Shown here in pieces: positions 29,504 through 38,749 of a stretch of 49,430 nt of DNA. The stretch is from positions 1-49,430 of the forward strand of contig JAIEQK010000274.1 in the NCBI GenBank assembly GCA_019747795.1, written 5' to 3'. The stretch is from Gammaproteobacteria bacterium (GTDB lineage: Bacteria > Pseudomonadota > Gammaproteobacteria > Ga0077536). The number at the start of each line of letters is the position of its first letter. The stretch's first letter is position 1. Under the pieces are notes generated by a model. That model was not told the DNA's origin and ran no database searches. It saw only the letters and a program-made list of their open reading frames with translations. Both the position numbers and the translations under genes were made by a program.

Positions 29504-29645
29504 GCGCGCCGCGCGGCACCGGCCTGTGCGATCATCGCTGCGGTCGGTCGCGCCTGATTCCGACTTCGATATTTACTGATTGGTCCCGCGAGCGGTGCCC
29601 GCCTAGCATGGCGGGCCCGCGCGTCGCGGGGCAGGAGCGCTCTGC

Positions 29646-30863
29646 ATGACGACCACCGTCGCCTCACCCCCCGCCGGCGCTGTCCCGGTGTCTGTCCGGC
29701 CGCGCGCCGGCGCCGCGCCGCGCCTCGGCATCATCGGCGCCGGCCAGTTGGCGCGCATGACCGCGCAGGCCGCGCTGCAGCTCGGCTGCGAGATCAGCAT
29801 CCTGGCCAATGCCGCCGAGGAGCCGGCCTGCGCGCTGACCCGGCGCGCCACCTTCGGTTCGGCCAACGATGCCGCCACCGTGCTCGCCTTCGCGCGCGAG
29901 GTCGACGTGGTGACGCTCGAGAACGAATTCGTCGATGCCGGCGTGCTTGCCGAGGTCGAAGCCGCCGGCATCGCGCTCCACCCCGGCGCCCGCAGCATCG
30001 CGCTGGTCCAGGACAAGTTCGTGCAGAAGTCGCTGCTCGCGAGCCAAGGCATCGCGACGCCGGCATTTCGCGCGGTCACCACGCCGGCCGAACTGGCCGA
30101 CGCCGGCCGCGCCTTCGGCTGGCCGGTGGTGCTGAAGACGCGCCGCAACGGCTACGACGGCAAGGGCAATCTGACGCTCCGCGGGCCGGAGGCGGTGGCC
30201 GACGCCTGGGCCGCGTTGGGCGGCGCCCCTGGCGGCGTGTACGTCGAGCAATGGTGTCCCTTCGTCGCCGAGGTCGCGGTGATCGTCACTCGCGCGCGTA
30301 ATGGTGAGTGCGTGCTCTACCCGGTGGTGGAGACCGTGCAGCGCGATCACATCTGTCATCGCGTGCTGGCGCCGGCGGCGCTGCCGGCGCTGCAGCGCGC
30401 CGAGGTCGCGGCGCTGGCCGAGCGCGCGGTGCGCGCGGTGGAGGGCGTCGGCAGCTTCGGCGTCGAACTCTTCGTCAGCCGCGACGGCGCGATCCTGGTC
30501 AACGAACTCGCGCCTCGCGTGCACAACTCCGGTCACTACACCATCGAAGCCTGCGCCTGTTCGCAGTTCGAGAACCACGTACGCGCGGTGATGGGCTGGC
30601 CGCTCGGTTCGACCGCCATGCGCATGCCCGCGGCGGTGATGGTGAACCTGCTCGGCGCCGCCGCCGGCGAGGGCGCGCCCGCGGGTCGCGAGGCGGCGCT
30701 CGCGGTGCCCGAGACCCATCTGCACGTGTACGGCAAACGGCTCTCGGCGCGCGGCCGCAAGATGGGCCACGTCACCGCGCTCGGTCCCGACCTCGACACC
30801 GCCCGGCAGCGCGCCGAGCGGGCGGCGGCATGTATTCGCTTCGGCGCGGAGGCAGAGCCATGA
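29646..30863 (+). CDS. purK: N5-carboxyaminoimidazole ribonucleotide synthase
   Basis: A 405-residue ATP-grasp enzyme of purine synthesis that carboxylates AIR to N5-CAIR. After a 20-residue leader, [20 protein letters not shown] forms the N-terminal nucleotide-like fold. The ATP-grasp part shows [28 protein letters not shown] and [19 protein letters not shown]. coli PurK has 355 residues; the extra length is mostly at the N-terminus and C-terminus. It overlaps purE as ATGA. The order purK-purE is the reverse of the common purEK. Confidence 0.95.
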   Translation: MTTTVASPPAGAVPVSVRPRAGAAPRLGIIGAGQLARMTAQAALQLGCEISILANAAEEPACALTRRATFGSANDAATVLAFAREVDVVTLENEFVDAGVLAEVEAAGIALHPGARSIALVQDKFVQKSLLASQGIATPAFRAVTTPAELADAGRAFGWPVVLKTRRNGYDGKGNLTLRGPEAVADAWAALGGAPGGVYVEQWCPFVAEVAVIVTRARNGECVLYPVVETVQRDHICHRVLAPAALPALQRAEVAALAERAVRAVEGVGSFGVELFVSRDGAILVNELAPRVHNSGHYTIEACACSQFENHVRAVMGWPLGSTAMRMPAAVMVNLLGAAAGEGAPAGREAALAVPETHLHVYGKRLSARGRKMGHVTALGPDLDTARQRAERAAACIRFGAEAEP

Positions 30864-31372
30864 AGAACGCCAAGCCGCCGGTCGCGGTGATCATGGGCAG
30901 CGACTCGGACTGGCCGACGATGGAAGCCGCCGTCCTGGCCTGCGCCGAGTTCGACGTCGCCTGCCAGGTGGAGGTGCTGTCCGCCCACCGCCTGCCGCTC
31001 GACATGCTGAGCTTCGCGCGCAAGGCGCACACGCGCGGCCTGCGCGTGATCGTGGCCGGCGCGGGCGGCGCGGCGCACCTGCCCGGCATGGTCGCGAGCC
31101 TGACGCCGTTGCCGGTGATCGGCGTGCCGGTGGAGAGCCGTGCGCTCAAAGGCATGGACTCGCTCCTGTCCATCGTGCAGATGCCGCCCGGCGTGCCGGT
31201 CGCGACGGTCGCCATCGGCGGCGGTCGCAATGCCGGCCTGCTGGCGGTGCAGATTCTTGGGGCGAGCGATCCCGCGCTGCAGGCGCGCGTGCTCGCCTTC
31301 AAGGCCGCCCAGGCGAAGGGCGTGCGCGCCCGCGCGCGAACCTTGAAGCGCAGCCTGGTCCCGCGCGACTGA
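30860..31372 (+). CDS. purE: N5-carboxyaminoimidazole ribonucleotide mutase
   Basis: A 170-residue class I PurE that converts N5-CAIR to CAIR, acting on the PurK product. GSDSDWPTM binds the phosphate and carboxylate, and [15 protein letters not shown] carries the catalytic His. The [24 protein letters not shown] stretch is intact. ATG 30860 overlaps the purK stop (ATGA), indicating coupled translation. Confidence 0.97.
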   Translation: MKNAKPPVAVIMGSDSDWPTMEAAVLACAEFDVACQVEVLSAHRLPLDMLSFARKAHTRGLRVIVAGAGGAAHLPGMVASLTPLPVIGVPVESRALKGMDSLLSIVQMPPGVPVATVAIGGGRNAGLLAVQILGASDPALQARVLAFKAAQAKGVRARARTLKRSLVPRD

Positions 31373-31423
31373 CGAACGCTCGCGCTGGTTTATGCTGCCG
31401 CCCACAGCGCGGGAGCGAACGAC

Positions 31424-32470
31424 ATGCGGCAGCGAGCATTGGGGGAGAGCGGGCTCACGGTGACGGACATCTGTCTCGGCACCATGACCTGGGGCGAGCA
31501 GAACAGCGAGGCGGAGGCCCACGCACAGCTGGACTGGGCGCTGGACCACGACATCAACTTCGTCGACACCGCCGAGATGTACCCGGTGCCGCCGCGCCAG
31601 GCGACCCAGGGACAGACCGAGACCTTCATCGGGTCCTGGCTCGCGCGTCACCCCGGGCGACGCGGCGAGTTCGTGCTGGCATCGAAGATCGCCGGGCCGG
31701 GCCGCCGCGACTGGATCCGCGGTGGCGATACCAAGGTCTCGGCCAAGACCATTCCGTGGGCGATCGACGACAGCCTGGCGCGGCTCAAGACCGACTACAT
31801 CGATCTCTTCCAGATCCACTGGCCTGATCGCTACGTGCCGATGTTCGGCCAGTGGGCCTACGACGCCGCGCAGGATCGGCCCGCGACGCCGATACTCGAA
31901 CAGGTGGAAGCGCTCGCGCGTGCCATCGAGGCCGGCAAGATTCGCGCTTACGGCCTGTCGAACGAAACCTGCTATGGCCTGTGCGAGTTCACGCGGCTCG
32001 CGCGCGAACACGGCCTGCCGCCGCCGGCCTCCACGCAGAATTGCTACAACCTCGTGTCGCGCACCTTCGACGGTGACCTCGCCGAGGCCAGCCATCGCCT
32101 GAACGTGCCCTTGCTCGCCTACTCACCGCTCGCCATGGGCCTGCTGGCGGGCAACTACCGGCATGGCGCGGCGCCGCCCGCGGCGCGGCTGACGCGCTTT
32201 CCCAACTTCGGCGATCGCTACCGCAAGCCGCGCGTGGCGCCCGCGGTGGAAGCCTACTGCCAGGTGGCGGAGCGCCACGGCCTCGCGCCCGGCGCGCTCG
32301 CGCTCGCCTTCGCGCGTGGCCGCCCGTTCACCGCCTCGACCATCATCGGCGCCACCAGCCTCGCGCAGCTGGACGAGCAGGCCGCCTGGTTCGACCTCGA
32401 ACTCGATGCCGCGACCCGGGCCGACGTCGACGCGGTGCACGCCGAGTATCCCAATCCCACCATCGGCTAG
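31424..32470 (+). CDS. tas: NADP(H)-dependent aldo/keto reductase, Tas-like
   Basis: A 348-residue (beta/alpha)8 oxidoreductase, close in length to E. coli Tas (346). The catalytic tetrad is visible: Asp48 and Tyr53 in FVDTAEMYP, Lys88 in LASKIAGPG, and His132 in FQIHWPDRYVPMFG. The last motif is characteristic of the Tas branch. The C-terminal cofactor-binding stretch (ASTIIGATSLAQLDEQ) is present. The physiological substrate is not known for the family. It stands alone, 51 bases after purE. Confidence 0.93.
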   Translation: MRQRALGESGLTVTDICLGTMTWGEQNSEAEAHAQLDWALDHDINFVDTAEMYPVPPRQATQGQTETFIGSWLARHPGRRGEFVLASKIAGPGRRDWIRGGDTKVSAKTIPWAIDDSLARLKTDYIDLFQIHWPDRYVPMFGQWAYDAAQDRPATPILEQVEALARAIEAGKIRAYGLSNETCYGLCEFTRLAREHGLPPPASTQNCYNLVSRTFDGDLAEASHRLNVPLLAYSPLAMGLLAGNYRHGAAPPAARLTRFPNFGDRYRKPRVAPAVEAYCQVAERHGLAPGALALAFARGRPFTASTIIGATSLAQLDEQAAWFDLELDAATRADVDAVHAEYPNPTIG

Positions 32471-32485
32471 CGCGAGCGGCGCGCG

Positions 32486-32665
32486 TCAGACGAAGCGCTT
32501 CTCGGCGCGCTCTTCGCCGGCGCGCCGGCCGTGGCGCTGGGCCGCGAGGTCCAGTGTCGACACGTCGACGCGCGACGTGACCCGCGGCCCGGTCACGTCG
32601 AGGACGTCGTCCCGGGCGCCAGACAGCAGCAGGACGAGCAGACAGGTCGAGGCAACGAGTTTCAT
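32486..32665 (-). CDS. Small exported protein, unknown function
   Basis: A 59-residue open frame starting MKLVASTCLLVLLLSGA, a typical signal-peptide start, followed by a charged 40-residue tail rich in Asp, Arg and Glu. AGGAGT lies nine bases before the ATG, a strong ribosome site that selects this start inside a longer open frame. No family is recognised. It is convergent with the aldo/keto reductase and divergent from the NTF2-like gene. Cys8 lies inside the hydrophobic core but does not form a convincing lipobox. Confidence 0.5.
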   Translation of the reverse strand: MKLVASTCLLVLLLSGARDDVLDVTGPRVTSRVDVSTLDLAAQRHGRRAGEERAEKRFV

Positions 32666-32951
32666 GGGGCGGGACTCCTGGCGGTGCATGCCAGGTTGTT
32701 CAGCAAGCGGGGTGCCAAGCCGCGCGCGTGGCGGGTTTCGCCGCGTGAACCCGCCCCCGCCCGTGGCCTCGATCACACTTTGCGCGCGCGCTCCGTGTTC
32801 TTGCGGGCAGCGCGCGCCGCTCGAATCGCTCGACCCGCGCACGCGCCGCGCGCGCCCGGACCGTGCATCCACCCGCGACCGTCGCCGCGCGACGACAGCG
32901 CCGCGGGTTATGCTCCCGCCGCGGCCCATCCGCCGCGAACAGGGGGAGATC

Positions 32952-33329
32952 ATGGACACCGCGGGCATCCTGCAACTCGAAGCGCGGCGCTATGCCGCGA
33001 TGACCGGCAACGACTTCGCCACGCTCGAAGCCTTGCTGCACGACGAACTCATCTACACCCACTCCTCCGGCGTGGTCGACAGCAAGGCGAGCTACATCGA
33101 GGCGCTCAAGAGCGGCAATACGCGCTACCTCGAGGTCACGCAGGGCGACAGCCACGTGCGCTTCCTCGGCGACGTCGCGCTGGTCACCGCCGGTTCGCAC
33201 ATCGAAGTGGTGGTGCGCGGCCAGCACAAGTCGCTCGATCTGCGCTCGCTCTGCGCGTGGACCGCGACGCCAGACGGCTGGCGCTTCATCGCCTGGCAAT
33301 CCTGCGCGCTGCCGCGCGCGACGACCTGA
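32952..33329 (+). CDS. NTF2-like (SnoaL/DUF4440-type) protein
   Basis: A 125-residue single-domain protein with the cone-shaped NTF2-like fold pattern: an N-terminal helix pair (ILQLEARRYAAMTGNDFATLEALLHDELIYTH), a short motif SSGVVDSKASYIEAL, and C-terminal strands ending GWRFIAWQS. Family members may be enzymes, binding proteins or regulators, so no reaction is assigned. GGGGGAGAT sits upstream of the start. It precedes the beta-lactamase-fold hydrolase by nine bases and is probably cotranscribed with it. Confidence 0.85.
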   Translation: MDTAGILQLEARRYAAMTGNDFATLEALLHDELIYTHSSGVVDSKASYIEALKSGNTRYLEVTQGDSHVRFLGDVALVTAGSHIEVVVRGQHKSLDLRSLCAWTATPDGWRFIAWQSCALPRATT

Positions 33330-33338
33330 GGAGCGCAC

Positions 33339-34478
33339 ATGACGAACATCGAAGGACGCTGCGCCAAGAAGTTCGCGCGCATGAAGGACCTGCTCGCCAC
33401 GAGTCTCGCCGCGGGCGAGGATCTCGGCGCCTCGGTGGCGGTGAGCTGGAAGGGTGAGATGGTGGTGGACCTGTGGGGCGGCTGGGCCGACGAGGCGCGC
33501 ACGCGACCCTGGACCGAGCACACGCTGACCAACGTCTGGTCGACCACCAAGACGCTCACCACCTTCACCGCGCTGGTCATGCACGCGCGCGGACTCATCG
33601 ACGTGCACGCGCCGGTCGCGAAGTACTGGCCCGCGTTCGGCGCCAACGGCAAGGGCGACGTGCGCGTGCGGCACCTGCTCTCCCACACCTCCGGCGTGTC
33701 GGCCTGGGCCCAGCCGGTGGTCGTGGAGGATCTCTACGACTGGGACAAGTCGACCGCGATGCTGGCCGCGCAGCCGCCCTGGTGGGCGCCCGGCAGCGCG
33801 TCGGGCTACCACGCGCTGAACCAGGGGCACCTGGTCGGCGAGGTCATCCGCCAGGTCACCGGCAGGAAGCTCGGGCAGTACTTCGCCCAGGAGATCGCCG
33901 CGCCGCTCGGTGCCGATTTCCACATCGGGCTCGCGCCCGAACACGATCACCGCGTGTCACCCATCGTGCCGCCGCCGCCCCTGCCCATCGATCTCGCGGC
34001 GATGGACCCCGACTCGGTGCCCTACAAGACCTTCACCGGCCCCGCGCCCGACGCGACCGTCGCCTGGAGCGAGGCCTGGCGGCGCGCCGACATCGGCGCG
34101 GCCAACGGCCACGGCAACGCACGCGCGGTGACGACGGCGCTCTCGGCGCTCGCGAACGGTGGCGAGTTCCAGGGCGTGAAGCTGCTGGACCAGGAGACCA
34201 TCGACCTCGTGTTCCAGGAACAGGCCAACGGCATCGACCTCGCGCTCGGCATTCCGCTGCGCTGGGGCATCGGCTTCGCGCTCCGCGAGGACGTCACCAT
34301 GCCCTGCCTGCCGAGCGGTCGCGTGTGCTACTGGGGCGGCTGGGGTGGCTCGCTCGCGGTGATGGACGTCGACCGCAAGCTCTGCGTCAGCTACATGATG
34401 AACAAGATGGGGCCCGGCATCATCGGCGGGCCGCGCTCGGAAGCGCTGGTGCGGGCGGCCTTCGCGGCGATCGACTGA
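33339..34478 (+). CDS. Serine hydrolase, class C beta-lactamase/esterase fold
   Basis: A 379-residue protein of the penicillin-binding-like serine hydrolase family, probably an esterase of the EstB type. The nucleophile motif SxxK is Ser68-Thr-Thr-Lys71 (WSTTKTLT), the second motif is Tyr157-His-Ala in SGYHALNQGHLVGE, and RVRHLLSHTSGV is the usual helper block. The third motif region reads GGWGGS. There is no signal peptide, which argues against a periplasmic beta-lactamase. Substrate unknown. Preceded closely by the NTF2-like gene and followed by a bidirectional terminator. Confidence 0.9.
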   Translation: MTNIEGRCAKKFARMKDLLATSLAAGEDLGASVAVSWKGEMVVDLWGGWADEARTRPWTEHTLTNVWSTTKTLTTFTALVMHARGLIDVHAPVAKYWPAFGANGKGDVRVRHLLSHTSGVSAWAQPVVVEDLYDWDKSTAMLAAQPPWWAPGSASGYHALNQGHLVGEVIRQVTGRKLGQYFAQEIAAPLGADFHIGLAPEHDHRVSPIVPPPPLPIDLAAMDPDSVPYKTFTGPAPDATVAWSEAWRRADIGAANGHGNARAVTTALSALANGGEFQGVKLLDQETIDLVFQEQANGIDLALGIPLRWGIGFALREDVTMPCLPSGRVCYWGGWGGSLAVMDVDRKLCVSYMMNKMGPGIIGGPRSEALVRAAFAAID

Positions 34479-34510
34479 GCGCCACGACGCCCCCAGCCTC
34501 GAAAAGCAGA

Positions 34511-34530
34511 AACCCCGCCGAGGCGGGGTT
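34511..34530. terminator. Bidirectional terminator hairpin
   Basis: AACCCCGCC and GGCGGGGTT form an eight- to nine-pair stem with a minimal loop between two convergent genes. On the minus strand it is followed by TCTGCTTTTC and on the plus strand by CCTGTTC, so the minus-strand direction (PEP-CTERM gene) is the better terminator. Confidence 0.8.
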
Positions 34531-34557
34531 CCTGTTCAGGCGATGGCGTGAAGCCTT

Positions 34558-35574
34558 TCAGACCTGGGCGCGCGCCTTGCGCTTCATCTTGAGGCCACCG
34601 ACGAGGCCGAGCGCGACCAGCGCCATCGACATCGGCTCCGGCACGCGCGGGGGCGGCGGCGGCGGGTTGTCGTAGCAGCCGGAGAGCTGGGCGATCTTGA
34701 AGTAGTCGTTGGTCTCGGTGCTCGAGCCCGAGGTCAACTCCCTCACCGAGCTGCCGTACCTCGCGCCGTACTGCGCGATGGTGTCCACCACCGCACCGAT
34801 GGCCCAGTAGCTGGACGCGTAGTCGGTGACCGCCTTACGCAGGCTGTTGTTCGACGTCGCGGTGCCATTGGTCAGCGCTTCGATGTTCAGCGCGGTGCTG
34901 GTGGACGCGTAGGCGTCGTAGTCGAAGCTGCCGATCAGGGTCCAGCCGTCCTGCGCGACGGTCTGCGCCTGGGTCGCCATGCTCGCGATGCTGAAGCCAT
35001 CGCTGCCGGGCGGCGCGGCGTTCGGCGTGCTCGGCGTCCACACGAAGAGCGAGAAGTCGGAGTCCGAACCCAGCCAGCCCATCTTGATCTGGGACAGCGT
35101 CACCGCCTTGTCGAACTGGAAGACCACCAGGTCGTAGCCGCTCGCATTGTCGAATGCGTGGTTCGGCGAGGACTCCCTGCCGGCGCCGATGTTGGTCGGG
35201 TCGCCGTTGGTAATCGCCGCGCCGGTCGACGTGACGTTGTTGTAGTTCAGCGACAGGTTGTCCGGCTGGTAGATGGTCAGCGCGCGCTGCGTGTAGGTTT
35301 CCGCGGGGCCGCCGGTGATCAGGGGCGTGAGAGAATCCTGGTGATAGCCCGTCGCCGTGGACACCACGCCGCTCGGCCTGGACTGGGTGCTGAAGCTGTT
35401 GCCTGTGACGGTCGTGCTCGAAGCGAAGGTCCAGGTCTCGCCCGTGCAGGTCGGGTCGGTGCCGCCGCCGGTGCCGCTGCAGGTGTGGTACCTGAGGCCC
35501 GCGTGGGCGCCGCCGGCCAGGGCGAGGCCCAGCACGCCGGCAGCCAGCCGAAGAAGGTTCTTGGTGTTGTTCAT
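34558..35574 (-). CDS. PEP-CTERM sorting-signal protein
   Basis: A 338-residue exported protein. A signal peptide (1 to about 25, ending AHA) precedes a Ser/Thr/Asn/Gly-rich beta-strand body, and the C-terminus is a textbook PEP-CTERM tail: VPEP, a hydrophobic helix (MSMALVALGLVGGL) and the basic cluster KMKRKARAQV. Such tails are cut by an exosortase, after which the protein is attached to or released at the surface. A proline run (about six) stands just before the motif. ATG 35574 is used; TTG 35586 would add four residues. No exosortase gene is in the window. The body's function is unknown. Confidence 0.88.
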   Translation of the reverse strand: MNNTKNLLRLAAGVLGLALAGGAHAGLRYHTCSGTGGGTDPTCTGETWTFASSTTVTGNSFSTQSRPSGVVSTATGYHQDSLTPLITGGPAETYTQRALTIYQPDNLSLNYNNVTSTGAAITNGDPTNIGAGRESSPNHAFDNASGYDLVVFQFDKAVTLSQIKMGWLGSDSDFSLFVWTPSTPNAAPPGSDGFSIASMATQAQTVAQDGWTLIGSFDYDAYASTSTALNIEALTNGTATSNNSLRKAVTDYASSYWAIGAVVDTIAQYGARYGSSVRELTSGSSTETNDYFKIAQLSGCYDNPPPPPPRVPEPMSMALVALGLVGGLKMKRKARAQV

Positions 35575-35783
35575 ATCGTCATCCAATCCTGGTCGCGATG
35601 GTGTGGGCGAGCGCTGCCTTCCCGGCTCTGGGCGCCACGCATGTCGGACGCCTTGCTCTTGCGGGCGACCTTACCCCGTCTCAGGGACCGGAACAGCGGT
35701 AATAGCACGCATTTGCTCGACTGTGACGAAGTTTGACATTGTCGGGCCTGGCGCCGCTGGACAGCCGCGAAGGTTTGCACCCG

Positions 35784-38606
35784 TCAGCGCGCCGCGCCGG
35801 CCAGGCTGGCGCGCAGCGCCTCGGCCTCGGCACGGGCCGCGAACGGCTGCCGGTTGCCGAGCGCGCTGTCCAGTTCAGCCAGGGCCTCCTTGCGCCGGCC
35901 GAGCTTGTCCAGCACCCAGGCGAGATGGAAGCGGATCTCGGCGTCGCCCGAGCGGCGCGTGACCGCGTCGCGCAGGTAGCCCAGCGCCTCCTCGTGCTGC
36001 CCGCCGAGCCCCAGGATCCAGCCCAGGGTGTCGAGCACGGCGGCATCCTGGAGCGCCAGCCCGTGTGCCTCACGGGCCAGCGCGAGCGCCTCGTCCCGTG
36101 CGCCGCTCTGCAGGGTCGCGACCGCGTAGTTGTTCAGCAGCTCCGGCGCGCGGCCGACGGTCTCCACGAGCTTGGCGTAGGCCTGGCGCGCGCCGGCGTA
36201 GTCGCCCTCGAGCATGAAGTCCTCGGCGTGCGCGAGACGCGCCTCGGTGTCGTCGGGATGGGTGTCGAGCCAGTTCGCCAGTCGCTGTCGCGCCTCGGCT
36301 GCGCGACCCGCGTTGCGCAGCGCGCGGTAGCCGCCGAGCGTCGCGGCGCTGCTCGGCACCAGCCGGTTGGCGCTGTCGTAGTCGGCGAGCGCCGCGTCGC
36401 GCTGCCCGAGCTTCAGCCGCGCATGCCCGCGCATGACCAGCGCCGGGGCGAAGTCGGGCGTGTCGGCGAGCACCGCGTCGGCGCGCTGCATTGCCTCCTG
36501 CCAGGCGCCCTTGCGCAAGGACAGCTCGACCTGCGCGCGCCGCGCCGCCAGGTTCTTGGGCTCCGACTGCAGCGCCTTGAACAGCGCGTAGTCGGCGTCG
36601 GCGAAGGCGCCGATCTCGGCCTGTAGTGCCGCCGTGCGAATCTGCTGGCCTATGTCGTAGCCGGCGAGCTGGGACATGCGTTTCAGCGTGGTCCGAGCGT
36701 CGTCCAGGCGCTTCATGCGGATCTGCACCATGGCCAGGCGCTGCTGCACGTCGAAACTGTTCTCCGCGCCGGAGGAAGCGCGGAGCGCGAGATCGAGCGC
36801 CTGCTCGAGGTCTCCCTTGGCGAGTCGCAGGTCGAGCAGGTGGAAAACTGCGTCCAGGCCGGCATCCGGGGCCTTCGCCGCCTGCTCGGCGAGCTTCGTG
36901 CCGCTACGCTCGTCGCCCGCCGCGAGCTCGAGGCGCGACATCTCGAGCAGCACCTTCGCGTCATCCGTGTCGCCGCCCTGGAGCGCCTTGAAGCGCGCGC
37001 GCGCGGCGTCGAACTTGCCTTGCCGTACCTCCAGCTTGCCGAGATTGATCGCGGCCGGCCGGAACTCGGGCTCCCGCGCCAGCACGTTGCCGAAGGCGCG
37101 GCCCGCCAGGTCGAGCTTGCCGTCCTGGTAGAGCGCGACGCCGAGCAGGTTCTCGTACACCGCGTTGGTCGGCGCGGTCGCCAGCAGCTTGCGCGCTGTG
37201 TCGACCGCCGCGGCGGTGCGTCCGGTATTGAGCTGGGTGACCACCAGCGCCAGCGCGCCCTGTGCGTCGCCCGGGTCTGCCGACACGCTGGCCTCGAGTT
37301 CGGACAGGCCCTGTTCCACGCGCCCCGCGCCGATGTTCAGCATGGCGAGCTTGGTGCGCGCGTTGCCGCCCGCCCGCGCGTCGCCCTTCGTGCGTTCGAG
37401 CGCCTGGGTCGCCTTCTCGCCCTGGCCGGCGGCGGCATAGGCGGTGGCGAGCAGGGTCATGCCGCGCGCGTCCTGCGGCGCGAGGCTCGCTATCGGTTCC
37501 AGGACCGCCACCGCATCGCCGCCACCGACGTGCAGGATGGCGTCGCCCAGCGCCTTTCGCGCGCCGATGTCGCGCGGCATGCGCTTCACGTAGGGCGTCA
37601 GCGAGCCGATGGCCGCCTCGTAGTTGCGCAGGTCGTAGTGCGCCAGACCGCGGATCAGGAGCAGGGTCGGGTTCTCGAGCAGTAACTTCTCGTCGAGCGG
37701 CGTCAGGCGCTCCAGCACGCGATCGAGGTGCTTACGCACGGCCGCCTGGTCGCCCGTGCGGCCCGCCAGCACCGCCGCCAGGTAGGCGGCGCGCGGTTCG
37801 CCCGGGACGTCTTTCTCGATGCGCTCGAAGTCGGCCTTGGTCTCGGCGTCGCGCTTCAGGTCCATCAGGATGCCGATGCGTGCGATGCGCGCGTCGAGGT
37901 TGCGCGGATTGGCCTCGAGCGCGTGCCCGTAACCCTCGAGCGCGCGCGTGAAGTCGCCGCGCGCGTGGTAGATGGCGGCGTACAGCGCCCAGGCCGAGCT
38001 GCTGGTGGAGAAATCCTTGACCAGGGCATCTAGCTTGGCGAAGGCAGGCGCCTCGTCACCGTTGCGCATGAACCAGGCCGCTTCCACCACGCGCGGGTCG
38101 AGGCCCTGTGGGGTGAGCTTGAGCGCGCGATCGAGTTCCTCGCGCGCGCGGTTGTCATCGCCGAGGCCCATGTGCGCCTGGGCGCGACGCGCGAGCACGC
38201 TGGCCGCCGACTCGGGCGCCAGGCCATCGGCATTGAGTTCGCCGAGCAGGCGCGTCCACTTGCCCTGCTGCAGCAGCGCTTCGCCGAGCATGGGCAGCAG
38301 CAGGTTGCGATCCCCACCCGCCTCCAGCGCCTCGCGCAGCGACAGTTCAGCCGCGCGGCCCAGGGACTGTTCGAGGTAGATCTCCGCGGCCAGCACCAGC
38401 GAGGGCAGGTGTTTCGGATCCGCCTTGAGCGCGTTCTTCAGCTCGATGATGGCCGATACCGGCTCATCGGCCTGGTTCATCTGCACCGCCTTCTCGTAGG
38501 CCGCGTCGGGTGAGGGCGAGGACAGCGCATGGGCGGCGGGACTGAGCGTGGCGCACAGCAGGAGCGCCGCGAGCGCGCGGCGCGAATGGCGGACCTTCCT
38601 TTGCAT
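35784..38606 (-). CDS. prsT: PrsT-like TPR-repeat protein of the PEP-CTERM system
   Basis: A 940-residue exported protein built almost wholly of tetratricopeptide repeats. After a signal peptide (1 to about 27, AHA/LS) comes AYEKAVQMNQADEPVSAIIELKNALKADPKH, the start typical of the putative TPR lipoprotein PrsT found with exosortase loci (about 900 residues). The family is usually a lipoprotein; here the only Cys in the signal is Cys18 in LLLCATL, a poor lipobox, so lipidation is doubtful. ATG 38606 is selected; the frame stays open far upstream by chance. PrsT is thought to support exopolysaccharide export or assembly. The PEP-CTERM gene follows 209 bases downstream. Confidence 0.85.
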   Translation of the reverse strand: MQRKVRHSRRALAALLLCATLSPAAHALSSPSPDAAYEKAVQMNQADEPVSAIIELKNALKADPKHLPSLVLAAEIYLEQSLGRAAELSLREALEAGGDRNLLLPMLGEALLQQGKWTRLLGELNADGLAPESAASVLARRAQAHMGLGDDNRAREELDRALKLTPQGLDPRVVEAAWFMRNGDEAPAFAKLDALVKDFSTSSSAWALYAAIYHARGDFTRALEGYGHALEANPRNLDARIARIGILMDLKRDAETKADFERIEKDVPGEPRAAYLAAVLAGRTGDQAAVRKHLDRVLERLTPLDEKLLLENPTLLLIRGLAHYDLRNYEAAIGSLTPYVKRMPRDIGARKALGDAILHVGGGDAVAVLEPIASLAPQDARGMTLLATAYAAAGQGEKATQALERTKGDARAGGNARTKLAMLNIGAGRVEQGLSELEASVSADPGDAQGALALVVTQLNTGRTAAAVDTARKLLATAPTNAVYENLLGVALYQDGKLDLAGRAFGNVLAREPEFRPAAINLGKLEVRQGKFDAARARFKALQGGDTDDAKVLLEMSRLELAAGDERSGTKLAEQAAKAPDAGLDAVFHLLDLRLAKGDLEQALDLALRASSGAENSFDVQQRLAMVQIRMKRLDDARTTLKRMSQLAGYDIGQQIRTAALQAEIGAFADADYALFKALQSEPKNLAARRAQVELSLRKGAWQEAMQRADAVLADTPDFAPALVMRGHARLKLGQRDAALADYDSANRLVPSSAATLGGYRALRNAGRAAEARQRLANWLDTHPDDTEARLAHAEDFMLEGDYAGARQAYAKLVETVGRAPELLNNYAVATLQSGARDEALALAREAHGLALQDAAVLDTLGWILGLGGQHEEALGYLRDAVTRRSGDAEIRFHLAWVLDKLGRRKEALAELDSALGNRQPFAARAEAEALRASLAGAAR

Positions 38607-38749
38607 GACAGGTGTATCGGACGAGTGGACCAAGGCCTTAGCGGCGCTGGGACGGCAAAGATTGCACGCGCGGACGGGCGCGACTGTTAACAACTGCTGC
38701 GCCGTGGCGCGGCCCGCGAAACCACGGCCGGCTGCGGCGCACGGCCGCC

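Noticed and set aside
35722-35743. Two GTCA-containing units upstream of the PEP-CTERM gene resembling a Pho box on the minus strand
   Set aside because: Their spacing is 10 bases, not 11, and the units match poorly; there is also no reason to expect PhoB control there.
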